Shown here in pieces: positions 25,698 through 33,900 of a stretch of 37,191 nucleotides of DNA; position 1 is the stretch's first letter; the number at the start of each line of letters is the position of its first letter. Location of the stretch: contig CALLMJ010000088.1 in NCBI GenBank assembly GCA_938006875.1, forward strand, positions 1 to 37,191, read 5' to 3'. Both the position numbers and the translations under genes were made by a program. The notes beneath the pieces were generated by a model. The model ran no database searches and was not told where the DNA came from. It saw nothing but the letters and a program-made list of their open reading frames with translations. Source of the stretch: an uncultured Bacteroidia bacterium (GTDB lineage Bacteria; Bacteroidota; Bacteroidia; J057; CALLMJ01).

Positions 25698-28196
25698 TTA
25701 TAATTGTTGACCTAAAACAAAAACTGGAGTGGGTTTAAATTTATAACGACCATTATTTCCAATTTCATATTTACCGTCTAATCTATGAGCAAAATCTACG
25801 CCAAGTAAACCAAAGAAAGGTAAAAATAATCTTACCCCAACCCCCGCAGAGGGTTTTAAACTAAAGGGATTAAAGTCTTTTGCATTGTACCAAGAATTAC
25901 CTGCATCTAAATATGCTTGAAACCAAATTGTTGCACTTTGTTCCAAAGTTACAGGCTGGCGTAATTCTAAGGTATATTTACTAAACATAGTTGCACCAGA
26001 AGCATTTACATTTTGTTTTACGAAATCGCTTTGTTCATAACCTCTTAAACCAATAAATTCTCTACCATCAAAAGAACCAAATGCTAAACCAGCACCACCC
26101 AATACAAACCTTTCAAAGGGTGGAGGTCCTATTAAGGGATTATAACCACCGAGAAGTCCATGTCTAAATCTAGCATTGATAACCGTATTCGTTTTTTTAC
26201 TTAATAATACAAACCATGAACCATCAAACTTCCATTTATGGAATTCCATCCATTTGATTTTGTCTGTATAATTTTCTTTAGACCAATCTTTTTTTGTTAT
26301 ATAAGACCATGGAGGAGTAACTTCTACGGACAAGGTCAATTGAGAACCTGTTCTTGGGAAAATGGGAGCATCAATACTGCTTCTATCAAAAGTTTGTCTA
26401 AAACTCAAAATATTAATAAAAGCATTGTTGATATTACCATAAATAGAAATTCCGTTTTTGATGTCGTAATTACGATAATTTAAGCTAGTATAAGAGCGGA
26501 AAAAGTCGTCAGGGAATTTCATTCTACGTCCTAGATCTATAGAAGCACCCGCAGAATTTACTTTATAACCTATCCAAGGATTTTTGAACATAGAATAATT
26601 GGCAGATACGCCCAGCGAGTTAGGTTTTTTTCCACCGAACCAAGGCTCCATAAAAGAAATGGCATAATTCTGGAAGTTGATACCATTTAACTGGGCATTT
26701 AAGGAAAGGCGTTGCCCATCACCTGAAGGGATAGGATTCCATGCGCCTTTTTTGAAAAATCTTTTCGTTGAAAAGTTATTAAAGTTCAAACCTAATGTTC
26801 CAACAAAGCCACCACCGATAATATTCCCGTTCATATCTCTATATCTACCCCCGTAACCACCTTGTAATTGTAATTGGTCGGAAGATTTTTCTTGAACGAT
26901 ATACTTTAAATCGACTGTCCCTTTTTCGGGGTTAGGCATAGGAATTACATTCATTTTTTCTTGGTCAAAGAAACCTAATGCTAAAATTTCGCGTTGAGAA
27001 CGTATTAAATCAGCACGAGAAAATTTTTCTCCGGGTAGAGTTCTTAATTCTCTTTGAATTACATAATCAGAAGTTTTGGTATTTCCTTCAATGAAAATTT
27101 TATCAATGATTGCTTGAGCACCTTCAGTTATACGGATTTCAATATCCACGGAATCTCCTACAATTGCAACTTCTTCAGGCTCCGCTCTAAAAAATAAATA
27201 TCCATCGTCTAAGTATAAAGAACTAATATCTGTACCATTGGGGTCCATACTAAGTCTTCGTTCTAATTTTTGAGTATCATAAACATCTCCTTTTTTAATT
27301 CCAAGAAGTTCAGACAAGTATTCAGAAGAATATTTGGTATTACCCACCCAAATGATATTCCTATAAAAATATTTTTTACCTTCGGAAAGGCTTAAGGAAA
27401 TCATAACACGTTTTGGATTTTCTAACCAAAAAGTATCTGATTCTATTTTAGCATCTCTAAATCCTTTACCATGTAAATAATTTTCCACTTTTTGTAAATC
27501 CTCTTGGAAACTTCCTTTAATAAATTTAGAACGAGCCCAGAAACGATAAAACCTCTTTTCTTTGGTATTTTTCAATTGTTTTTTAATTTTTTTAGCAGGA
27601 ATTTCTGCTAATCCATTGATTAAAATTTTTTTAATTTTTACACGAGGTCCTTTTTTGATATTGATTTTAACAATTTCTCCGTTAGGATTATCAGGGTCTT
27701 TTTGGGTATCAATTTGAACATCACAAGAATAAAAACCTTTATCCTGATAAAAGTTTTTGATGATACGAATGGCTTGTCTTTTTTTAGGTTCTGTTAAGAT
27801 AGTACCACGAACTAATTTAATTTTTTCTCTTAAATCATCTGCATTAGATTTTGAAATACCTTCAAATTTGAATTTAGAAATTCGGGGTCTTTCAGTAACT
27901 TTCAGTTTAATAAACAATTTATTTGCGGCAACGTTATCTAATTCAATCGAAATATCAGAGAATAATTTTTGTTCCCAAAGTTTTTGAATAGCATCAGAAA
28001 ATGCAGAACTAGGGACTTCTATATTAGAACCAACAGACAAACCCGAAAGTAAAATAACAGTGTTTTTATCTGTGTATTCTGTACCTTCTACCAAAATACC
28101 TGAAATTTGATAATTTCCAGGGGGTAGATTTTGGGATTTGGATAAAAAACAAAAAACAAAAATAAAAAACACGAAAATTTGAAATCTGAGCATCAT
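25698..28196 (-). CDS. bamA: Outer membrane protein assembly factor BamA
   Basis: The 832-residue protein has a signal peptide (to about residue 21), a series of POTRA domains up to about residue 440, and a C-terminal Omp85 barrel. The loop-6 motif appears as LRGYE in EFIGLRGYEQSDF, with its conserved arginine. BamA inserts beta-barrel proteins into the outer membrane. The last residues are VFVLGQQL, ending in leucine rather than the aromatic residue usual for the beta signal. Two ATGs stand in a row at the start (28196 and 28193); either is possible. It lies three bases after uppS and 11 before skp, so the three genes should form one operon. Confidence 0.94.
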   Translation of the reverse strand: MMLRFQIFVFFIFVFCFLSKSQNLPPGNYQISGILVEGTEYTDKNTVILLSGLSVGSNIEVPSSAFSDAIQKLWEQKLFSDISIELDNVAANKLFIKLKVTERPRISKFKFEGISKSNADDLREKIKLVRGTILTEPKKRQAIRIIKNFYQDKGFYSCDVQIDTQKDPDNPNGEIVKINIKKGPRVKIKKILINGLAEIPAKKIKKQLKNTKEKRFYRFWARSKFIKGSFQEDLQKVENYLHGKGFRDAKIESDTFWLENPKRVMISLSLSEGKKYFYRNIIWVGNTKYSSEYLSELLGIKKGDVYDTQKLERRLSMDPNGTDISSLYLDDGYLFFRAEPEEVAIVGDSVDIEIRITEGAQAIIDKIFIEGNTKTSDYVIQRELRTLPGEKFSRADLIRSQREILALGFFDQEKMNVIPMPNPEKGTVDLKYIVQEKSSDQLQLQGGYGGRYRDMNGNIIGGGFVGTLGLNFNNFSTKRFFKKGAWNPIPSGDGQRLSLNAQLNGINFQNYAISFMEPWFGGKKPNSLGVSANYSMFKNPWIGYKVNSAGASIDLGRRMKFPDDFFRSYTSLNYRNYDIKNGISIYGNINNAFINILSFRQTFDRSSIDAPIFPRTGSQLTLSVEVTPPWSYITKKDWSKENYTDKIKWMEFHKWKFDGSWFVLLSKKTNTVINARFRHGLLGGYNPLIGPPPFERFVLGGAGLAFGSFDGREFIGLRGYEQSDFVKQNVNASGATMFSKYTLELRQPVTLEQSATIWFQAYLDAGNSWYNAKDFNPFSLKPSAGVGVRLFLPFFGLLGVDFAHRLDGKYEIGNNGRYKFKPTPVFVLGQQL

Positions 28197-28199
28197 ATA

Positions 28200-28994
28200 T
28201 TATGGATTATGAATTTGTTCACTGGTTTTCCCAAAACGTCTTTCTCTTTTTTGATAATCTTTAATGGCTAAAATTAAATCGTTTTTACGAAAATCTGGCC
28301 ATAATGTATCCGTAAAATACAATTCCGTATAAGCAATTTCCCAAAGTAAAAAATTAGAAATTCTATATTCTCCTGAAGTACGAATTAATAAATCAGGGTC
28401 TGGAATACTTTTAGTATCTAAAAATGAATGAAATAGTTCTTCTGTTATATCAAAATTAAGTTGAACTTCTCCACTGGATTTATAGATGCCGGTTGTATAT
28501 TCTAAAGAGTTTTCAAAAACTTTTTGTATTAACTTAAAAGTTGCTTTCAAAATATCTTGCCTACTACCATAGCTTAATGCAAGTACTAAATCCATTCTTT
28601 GATTATTTTTTGTAGAATTTAGAACATATTCTAATTCGTCTTGAGCTTTTATAGGTAATTCGGAAACATTTCCAATAGTTTTTAAACGAATTTGGTTATC
28701 ATTTAAAGTTTTGAGTTCTTTTTTAAGAGTTGAAACCAAAAGTTCCATCAAAGCATTGACTTCTTCTTGAGGTCTTTGCCAATTTTCAGTAGAAAAAGCA
28801 AATAAAGTTAAATATTTTACACCGACTTCAGCAGCAGCTTCTACGGTTTCTCTTACTGCTTTTACAGCAGATTGATGCCCAAAAATTCTTTTAATACCCT
28901 GTTTTTTTGCCCATCTACCGTTTCCATCCATAATAATCGCTACGTGATTTGGAATCTTATGAGCCTCTAATTGATACTCTTCTATTAAACCCAT
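28200..28994 (-). CDS. uppS: Isoprenyl transferase (undecaprenyl diphosphate synthase family)
   Basis: The 264-residue cis-prenyltransferase has the catalytic Asp23 in IIMDGNGRWA, followed by the FSTENWQRP region. The C-terminal signature DLLIRTSGEYRISNF leads into LLWEIAYTELYF. It condenses isopentenyl diphosphate onto farnesyl diphosphate to make the lipid carrier for peptidoglycan and O-antigen. All signature residues are visible and the length is normal. It is the first gene of uppS-bamA-skp, preceded by TAACTTTG 11 bases upstream of the ATG. Confidence 0.95.
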   Translation of the reverse strand: MGLIEEYQLEAHKIPNHVAIIMDGNGRWAKKQGIKRIFGHQSAVKAVRETVEAAAEVGVKYLTLFAFSTENWQRPQEEVNALMELLVSTLKKELKTLNDNQIRLKTIGNVSELPIKAQDELEYVLNSTKNNQRMDLVLALSYGSRQDILKATFKLIQKVFENSLEYTTGIYKSSGEVQLNFDITEELFHSFLDTKSIPDPDLLIRTSGEYRISNFLLWEIAYTELYFTDTLWPDFRKNDLILAIKDYQKRERRFGKTSEQIHNP

Positions 28995-29004
28995 TTCTAA
29001 TTCG

Positions 29005-29012
29005 CAAAGTTA
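29005..29012 (-). promoter_or_regulatory. -7 promoter element of uppS-bamA-skp
   Basis: On the minus strand TAACTTTG fits TAnnTTTG and ends ten bases before the uppS ATG. A -33 box is not clear. Confidence 0.5.
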
Positions 29013-29160
29013 CTATTTTTTATGAAACGAAATTAAAACATGGATTATTCTTTTAATAATTTATGGTGTCATTTTACTTGTGATTTCTAAGTTTAAACTA
29101 ATCTTACCAAAATTCATAAATTCAACCTACTTAAAATTGAAGGAGATTTATCATCAGTAC

Positions 29161-29185
29161 GCATAAAATCAAGTTAAACTTGATT
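29161..29185 (-). terminator. Hairpin after the outer-membrane barrel gene
   Basis: AATCAAGT and ACTTGATT (29167-29174 and 29178-29185) form an eight-base-pair stem with a three-base loop. On the minus strand TTATGC follows, a short T run. It starts five bases beyond the stop codon of the barrel gene. Confidence 0.5.
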
Positions 29186-29190
29186 ATAAA

Positions 29191-29979
29191 TCAAAAATTC
29201 ATTCCTACACCTAATCTAAGGTTTAACATTTGAAATGTAGATTGGTAAATATTACCAACATGATGCTTATGAATTACTTGGGTTCTTCTGTTAATAAAAT
29301 TTACATAATAGGGAGTAGCTTCAGAATTTCCTTGTTTGATGTTATGGATATGAGTAGGGTTTGACATGTCTTCCCCTAATGTAGGATTCATAAAAGATAC
29401 CTCCCCACCTACTGAATAACCTGTATTAAAATCAACAAAACAATTTTTTGTTTTTGAAAGATAGATTTTTGTTCCTAATGCGGGTGTAATATTAAAAGTT
29501 TTTGAATTATGTAAATGTTCTTGTTCTAATGCGACGCATTCATCATCATAACGTGGATCTTCAATATATAAATTTGTTGTAAAAGATGAACCACCCATTC
29601 TTAACATTGCATAGGGTTCTATCATACTTTTTATAGGAATTTGATATTTTAAAACTAACTGGTAAGAAGTAATAGAACTATTCACATTTACATCTACATT
29701 GGCTACTGTATTATCAGGAAAAACATATTCTTGACGAGTATTTTTAGAGCCGTAGATGATGTAATCAATATTACCACCTATCCAAAATGGAAATTTATTA
29801 TTGGGTTTAAACAATCCTTGAAAAATAATTCCGTGACCTTGCCGAATATAAAATCCCATATCTCCTGAAGGCACTCCCATTTTGTACCCAAAGACTAATT
29901 CTAGTTTTTTATTCCACTCATTTTCTTGTGCATTTAACAAATTGAAAATGAGTAAAGAGAAAAATATAATTTTTTTCAT
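29191..29979 (-). CDS. Outer membrane beta-barrel protein with His-rich segments
   Basis: The 262-residue protein has a signal peptide (MKKIIFFSLLIFNLLNAQ). Alternating amphipathic strands such as YQLVLKYQIPI and EPYAMLRMGGSSF follow, with a terminal strand LNLRLGVGMNF that ends in phenylalanine, the pattern of an outer-membrane barrel. Three predicted loop regions are rich in histidine (EHLHNS, THIHNIK, VIHKHHV), with two cysteines elsewhere (DDECVA and NCFVD). No specific family is recognised. It is the last gene of a three-gene unit behind a sigma factor and a probable anti-sigma factor, so it may be one of the targets or the sensed component. Metal binding is inference only. Confidence 0.7.
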   Translation of the reverse strand: MKKIIFFSLLIFNLLNAQENEWNKKLELVFGYKMGVPSGDMGFYIRQGHGIIFQGLFKPNNKFPFWIGGNIDYIIYGSKNTRQEYVFPDNTVANVDVNVNSSITSYQLVLKYQIPIKSMIEPYAMLRMGGSSFTTNLYIEDPRYDDECVALEQEHLHNSKTFNITPALGTKIYLSKTKNCFVDFNTGYSVGGEVSFMNPTLGEDMSNPTHIHNIKQGNSEATPYYVNFINRRTQVIHKHHVGNIYQSTFQMLNLRLGVGMNF

Positions 29980-30038
29980 GACTATATGAAGATTATGGCT
30001 ATATTACGAAATAAAAAATAAAATTGTTTCAAATTCAG

Positions 30039-30398
30039 TTAAAAAATTTTTAAAAACAGTAATAAAATCAAAGCAATAACTGCAAAAATCACTAAAATAG
30101 GAATAAAATTATTTTTTGAGATAGTTTTTTTATTGTCAATGGTTTGAGTTTTATGAGATGCAGAAATTGGTTTTGTTTTATTAACTATCACTCTTTGATT
30201 ATCAATTTTATCTAGTTCTTGAAGAATATGGTTTTGTTCAGAAGCTCTTATCCCAACTATAATATCAAAACGGATTTCCACTTCTTTTCTCAATTCTTCA
30301 TTATGAGCAAGAGTTTTTTCAAATGCACTTGCTTCTTCCGGTGTCATTTCATTTCTTAAATATTTATCAATTAAATCAAATTCGTCTATCTGTTGCAT
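30039..30398 (-). CDS. Probable anti-sigma factor with one membrane segment
   Basis: The 119-residue protein starts with IDKYLRNEMTPEEASAFEKTLAHNEELRKEVEI, the helix pattern of the cytoplasmic domain seen in many anti-sigma factors (short helix, MTPEEAxxFE, second helix). A polar linker and one transmembrane helix follow (about residues 97-117), leaving almost no periplasmic part. There is no zinc-binding HxxxCxxC motif. It lies five bases after the sigma gene, the normal arrangement for a sigma/anti-sigma pair. The assignment rests on pattern and context, not on a named family. Its tiny periplasmic part means that a signal would have to reach it through the membrane helix or a partner. Confidence 0.6.
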   Translation of the reverse strand: MQQIDEFDLIDKYLRNEMTPEEASAFEKTLAHNEELRKEVEIRFDIIVGIRASEQNHILQELDKIDNQRVIVNKTKPISASHKTQTIDNKKTISKNNFIPILVIFAVIALILLLFLKIF

Positions 30399-30403
30399 AT
30401 TAA

Positions 30404-31252
30404 TCAGTTAAATTTGTTCATTTTATTTAAAACGGATATTTTTAGTTTTTTTAAACATTTATTTTTTTGTGTTTTTGATGATTCTGCATTAGCAAAACCC
30501 ATTTTTTCAGCAATTTCTTCATGAGAAAAATTTTTAAAATAAAAATAGCTCAATACCTTCTTGCAGGTATCCGAAGCATTATCAAAAACCTCTAAAACAA
30601 TTTTTTGTCTTTCTGTTAAAGCTTCAAATTCTGTAATTTCATAAAGAAAATCATAACCTTCAAATTCTTCAATTTTAAAATCAAAATCAGAAAAAGTCGC
30701 ATATCTTGCTTTTCTTCTTAAATATTCTTTCCAAATATTTTTACAAATACCAATAAAATAGGTTTTAATTTTTGAAGATTCTTGCAGTTGATATTTTCCT
30801 TCATTGACATTATTAATTAAGGCTAGGATCGCATCTTGAACTACGTCTTCTGCATCTTCTTTGGTTCCACCATGTAGTTTAACATATTGTACAACAGAGG
30901 GTAAGTAAGTCATATTGATATAATAAAATGCCCAACCATCATTATTTTTTAAGCTATTGTAAATTTTTTCTTCTAAATCTTTACTAGATTGGTTTTCTTC
31001 AAATTGTTTTTTACACCAATTGATTAAAAATTTATGAATATCAAAATCTTCTTTTACTCTGTTACTTAAAACTAAACTTCTTAAAACTAAAATTGCTTTT
31101 TTTAATAGATTTTGGGCTTCTCCATCATTATTAACTAACTGAAAAATCTCAGGATAATAATCTTGGTAAATTTGAGAAATAATTTTTACATCTCCTTCTT
31201 TGATAAGGTTAATCACTGATCTTGAATCTTTTTTGGAGAAGAAGAAAGCCAT
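30404..31252 (-). CDS. ECF-type RNA polymerase sigma factor with an N-terminal region-2-like extension
   Basis: From the ATG at 31252 the protein has 282 residues, about 90 more than a usual ECF sigma factor. The functional region 2 lies at about 105-182, with DAEDVVQDAILAL and KTYFIGICKNIWKEYLRRK. Region 4 is at about 222-272, with the helix-turn-helix FSHEEIAEKMGF. Residues 12-85 repeat the region 2 pattern in degenerate form: IKEGDVKIISQIYQDYYPEIFQLV, then KKAILVLRSL, then HKFLINWCKKQF. The longer reading from 31303 is rejected because TATCTTTG (31261-31268) is a -7 element placed inside it. It leads a unit with a probable anti-sigma factor and a barrel protein. Confidence 0.8.
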   Translation of the reverse strand: MAFFFSKKDSRSVINLIKEGDVKIISQIYQDYYPEIFQLVNNDGEAQNLLKKAILVLRSLVLSNRVKEDFDIHKFLINWCKKQFEENQSSKDLEEKIYNSLKNNDGWAFYYINMTYLPSVVQYVKLHGGTKEDAEDVVQDAILALINNVNEGKYQLQESSKIKTYFIGICKNIWKEYLRRKARYATFSDFDFKIEEFEGYDFLYEITEFEALTERQKIVLEVFDNASDTCKKVLSYFYFKNFSHEEIAEKMGFANAESSKTQKNKCLKKLKISVLNKMNKFN

Positions 31253-31260
31253 ATTTATGG

Positions 31261-31268
31261 CAAAGATA
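31261..31268 (-). promoter_or_regulatory. -7 promoter element of the sigma-factor operon
   Basis: On the minus strand TATCTTTG fits TAnnTTTG and ends eight bases before the ATG at 31252. No TTTG box lies at the usual distance, and the gene may be read by another sigma factor. Confidence 0.45.
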
Positions 31269-31309
31269 ATATTTTTTTGATTTCCATAGAAAATAAAACT
31301 CATAAAAAT

Positions 31310-31341
31310 TTTGGTAAATAAAAATTTAAGCAGTATTTTTG
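31310..31341 (+). promoter_or_regulatory. Promoter of tRNA-Gln-prs-rplY
   Basis: TTTG at 31310-31313 and TATTTTTG at 31334-31341 are separated by exactly 20 bases. Transcription would begin a few bases after 31345, leaving a short leader before the tRNA at 31360. No other promoter is visible before prs. Confidence 0.75.
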
Positions 31342-31359
31342 CAAAACTTTTTTAGTTAT

Positions 31360-31430
31360 TGTCCGATGGTGTAATGGTAGCACAGAAGATTTTGGTTCTT
31401 TTAGTCAGGGTTCGAATCCTTGTCGGACAA
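31360..31430 (+). tRNA. tRNA-Gln (anticodon TTG)
   Basis: The acceptor arms TGTCCGA and TCGGACA pair over seven bases. The anticodon stem GAAGA/TCTTT encloses the loop TTTTGGT, whose centre is TTG. The T arm has GGTTCGAATCC with a seven-base loop. The discriminator base is A, and CCA is not encoded. It is followed after 20 bases by the prs start codon without a terminator, so it is probably cut from a longer transcript. Confidence 0.95.
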
Positions 31431-31450
31431 CGAACAATAATCATAAAATT

Positions 31451-32377
31451 ATGGCTTTCAGAATATTTTCAGGTACTGCATCTAAGCATCTCGCAGAAGA
31501 GATAGCCAATTTTTATGGTTATGATTTAGGAGATGTTACCATCAATAAATTTTCTGATGGTGAATTACAGCCTGTTTATGGAGAATCTATTAGAGGTCAA
31601 AATTTATTTATTATACAATCCACCAATCCTCCTGCTGAGAATTTATTAGAACTATTATTAATGGTAGATGCCGCAAGAAGAGCATCCGCTAGTCATATTA
31701 CCGTTGTAATACCCTATTTTGGTTATGCAAGGCAAGATAGAAAAGATAAACCAAGGGTTTCAATAGGATCAAAGTTGATAGCTAATTTATTAACTGCTTC
31801 AGGTGTTGATAGAGTAGTTACAATGGATTTGCATGCAGGTCAAATTCAAGGTTTTTTTGATATTCCATTAGACAACTTAGACGCTACGGCGGTTTTTATT
31901 CCTTATATTCAAAGTTTAAATTTAGAGCAAATTACAGTTGCTGCGCCCGATATGGGGGGCGTAGCAAGAGCAAGAATCTACGCAAAGCATCTTAAAGTGG
32001 ATATGGTTGTTATTGATAAGCATCGCGAAAGAGCTAATCAAGTAGCTTCTATGCAAATTATCGGAGATGTGAAAGATAAAAATGTAATTTTAGTTGATGA
32101 TTTAGTTGATACTGCAGGCACCTTATGTAAAGCTGCTGACCAATTAGTGGCTGATGGAGCTAAATCCGTCAGAGCATTTGTTACGCATCCCGTTTTATCA
32201 GGAAAAGCTTATGAAAATTTAAGTAATTCGCAACTATTGGAATTAATTGTTACGAATACTATTCCATTAAAACAAAATCATGAAAAAATTAAAGTCTTAT
32301 CTATTGCACCCATATTTGCAAAAGCATTAAGAAAAATTCATAATTTTGAGTCAGTAAGTTCGTTATTTTTAAAATAA
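31451..32377 (+). CDS. prs: Ribose-phosphate pyrophosphokinase
   Basis: The 308-residue enzyme makes PRPP from ribose 5-phosphate and ATP for purine, pyrimidine, histidine and NAD synthesis. The ATP-binding RQDRKDKPR is at residues 94-102, DLHAGQIQGFF at 126-136, and the PRPP-binding loop VDDLVDTAGT at 215-224. Length and order are those of class I bacterial enzymes. It is read from the tRNA-Gln promoter and is followed after nine bases by rplY. Confidence 0.96.
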   Translation: MAFRIFSGTASKHLAEEIANFYGYDLGDVTINKFSDGELQPVYGESIRGQNLFIIQSTNPPAENLLELLLMVDAARRASASHITVVIPYFGYARQDRKDKPRVSIGSKLIANLLTASGVDRVVTMDLHAGQIQGFFDIPLDNLDATAVFIPYIQSLNLEQITVAAPDMGGVARARIYAKHLKVDMVVIDKHRERANQVASMQIIGDVKDKNVILVDDLVDTAGTLCKAADQLVADGAKSVRAFVTHPVLSGKAYENLSNSQLLELIVTNTIPLKQNHEKIKVLSIAPIFAKALRKIHNFESVSSLFLK

Positions 32378-32386
32378 AAGTTAGAG

Positions 32387-32953
32387 ATGAAGTCAATTGA
32401 GGTTCAAGGAGAACTACGAAGCAACGTAGGCAAAGTGAGTGCAAAAGCAGCACGTAAAAATGGTAAAGTTCCTGCAGTAATTTATTCTGCTGAAGGTCCA
32501 ATTCATTTTGAATTACCTATTTTAACGGCTCAAAAATTAGTACGTACTCAAGATGTTTATTTGGTGCAACTGCAACTTGGCGATAAGCAATATTCTTGTG
32601 TTATCCGCGAGGTTCAGTATCATTCTGTTTATGATTATATCCTACACATGGATTTTCTCGCTGTTAATGACGAGAAGGCTATAATCATTGAATTACCACT
32701 AAAATTAGTTGGAACAGCAAAAGGTGTTTTAGCAGGTGGAGTATTAGTACAAAAAATGAGAAAATTGAAAGTTAGAGGTGTTCCAACCAAATTACCAGAA
32801 TTTATTTCAGCGGATATTTCTGAATTAGAATTAGGTAAATCTTTAAAAATTAAAGAAATAAAATTGGAAGGGTTTGATATCATGAATAACAAAGATATCC
32901 CTGTTGCTAGTGTAACTATCCCTCGTTCTCTCAGGGTTCAGCAAGGAAAATAG
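32387..32953 (+). CDS. rplY: 50S ribosomal protein L25 (long, Ctc-type)
   Basis: The 188-residue protein has the N-terminal 5S rRNA-binding domain of L25 (residues 1-95), with VGKVSAKAARKNGKVPAVIYS and the strand HMDFLAV. The C-terminal beta domain of the general-stress/Ctc form follows (LVGTAKGVLAGGVL, then RKLKVRGVPTKLPEFI). E. coli L25 has only the first domain, so this is the two-domain type found in most other bacteria. It binds 5S rRNA in the central protuberance. It is the last gene of the unit started by tRNA-Gln and has a terminator behind it. Confidence 0.95.
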   Translation: MKSIEVQGELRSNVGKVSAKAARKNGKVPAVIYSAEGPIHFELPILTAQKLVRTQDVYLVQLQLGDKQYSCVIREVQYHSVYDYILHMDFLAVNDEKAIIIELPLKLVGTAKGVLAGGVLVQKMRKLKVRGVPTKLPEFISADISELELGKSLKIKEIKLEGFDIMNNKDIPVASVTIPRSLRVQQGK

Positions 32954-32983
32954 TTTTAAAAGATTATTTTTTATTTACAAATC

Positions 32984-33020
32984 TAAGGGTGCCTATGTAA
33001 TTTAGTACCCTTATTTTTTT
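32984..33020 (+). terminator. Rho-independent terminator of prs-rplY
   Basis: TAAGGGT at 32984-32990 pairs with ACCCTTA at 33007-33013, and seven T follow at 33014-33020. The loop is 16 bases. It lies 30 bases after the rplY stop. Confidence 0.75.
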
Positions 33021-33045
33021 ATCATTATTAAACTTCATGAGCCCG

Positions 33046-33232
33046 TCACTTTTTTATTAAATAGAAAGTATCATTATGAACATCAAATTGTAAATCATAT
33101 TTAATTTCAAAGCATTTTTCTCCTATTATTCTTTGGATTCTTCCAATTTGAAAAGTTGTGCCTAATTTATAAATATCAAAGCATCCAGCGAATAAGCACG
33201 ACCAAAAAGAAATAATAATTACTTTTTATCAT
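33046..33232 (-). pseudogene. Small lipoprotein gene interrupted by a one-base shift
   Basis: On the minus strand an open frame ending at 33046 reads VIIISFWSCLFAGC followed by about 44 polar residues (ending DTFYLIKK). LFAGC is a textbook lipobox behind a hydrophobic core. The frame has no start codon of its own. An ATG at 33232 gives MIK in the adjoining frame, and dropping one A from the five-A tract (33223-33227 on +) would join it to give a 61-residue lipoprotein beginning MIKVIIISF. The tract also covers the end of the upstream gene, which stops at 33219. Mutation, sequencing error or frame-shifting at AAAAAG are all possible. No family is recognised. Confidence 0.5.
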
Positions 33233-33881
33233 TTACTTTTTCCAAACTATCTACTGATGGTATCTTGTCTTTTGGTTGCAAATCTACAATTCTCCCATTG
33301 CTTTGAATTTTAAATTGTAATTTAGTAGGGGGTATATCCTCAACTTCTAAAACTTTAGATAGAAACTGATAGGTAAGTTGAATATCAAAAGCATTTTGTA
33401 AGGTACATTCTAAAATTTCAGAGCCTTTTTCTTTTTTATGGATTTTAGCTACTTCTAATGCATCTATCCAATTACCAGTGCTTTTTTCAAATGTTACAAT
33501 ATAAAATTCTTGTAAACCACCATTATACAAAATAGCGCCTATAATATTTTCAGAAACTTTAAATTTACCAACATAATAAAAAGAAGTATTTCTTTCATCT
33601 TTTACTTGAATGGTTTCTAAGGTTCCTTCTTTTACTTGAACTTTTTTCCCTTCAAAAAATTTTTTTACATATTCAAATTCAACAGCACCTTTAAAATAGG
33701 TAGAAGCGTTAATATGAAAAGGAAAACTTATCATAGGAATTTCATGATAAAGGGTATCCCAAATAACAGGTTTCTGAATGCTTTCAACTGTTATTTTTTT
33801 TTCTTTATTAGGTTTAGGTTTTTGCCTTTGGCAATGAATAGTAAATAAAGCTATAATGAGCATAAAGAGAAGCAAACGCAT
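33219..33881 (-). CDS. Probable lipoprotein of unknown function
   Basis: The 220-residue protein begins MRLLLFMLIIALFTIHCQ. A short hydrophobic core ends at Cys17, so it is probably a lipoprotein, although His before the Cys is unusual for a lipobox. A charged Lys/Pro linker (residues 18-30) precedes a mostly beta body without a family that I know. Its last codons overlap the start of the frame-disrupted lipoprotein reading at 33046-33232, so the two were probably a coupled pair. TATATTTG (33901-33908 on +) is a plausible -7 element. Confidence 0.7.
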   Translation of the reverse strand: MRLLLFMLIIALFTIHCQRQKPKPNKEKKITVESIQKPVIWDTLYHEIPMISFPFHINASTYFKGAVEFEYVKKFFEGKKVQVKEGTLETIQVKDERNTSFYYVGKFKVSENIIGAILYNGGLQEFYIVTFEKSTGNWIDALEVAKIHKKEKGSEILECTLQNAFDIQLTYQFLSKVLEVEDIPPTKLQFKIQSNGRIVDLQPKDKIPSVDSLEKVNDKK

Positions 33882-33900
33882 AGGTACCTTTTATTTTTTG

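Noticed and set aside
33223-33227. Five-A tract as a phase-variation switch
   Set aside because: A run of five is too short for typical slipped-strand phase variation; I keep it only as a frame break of unknown cause.
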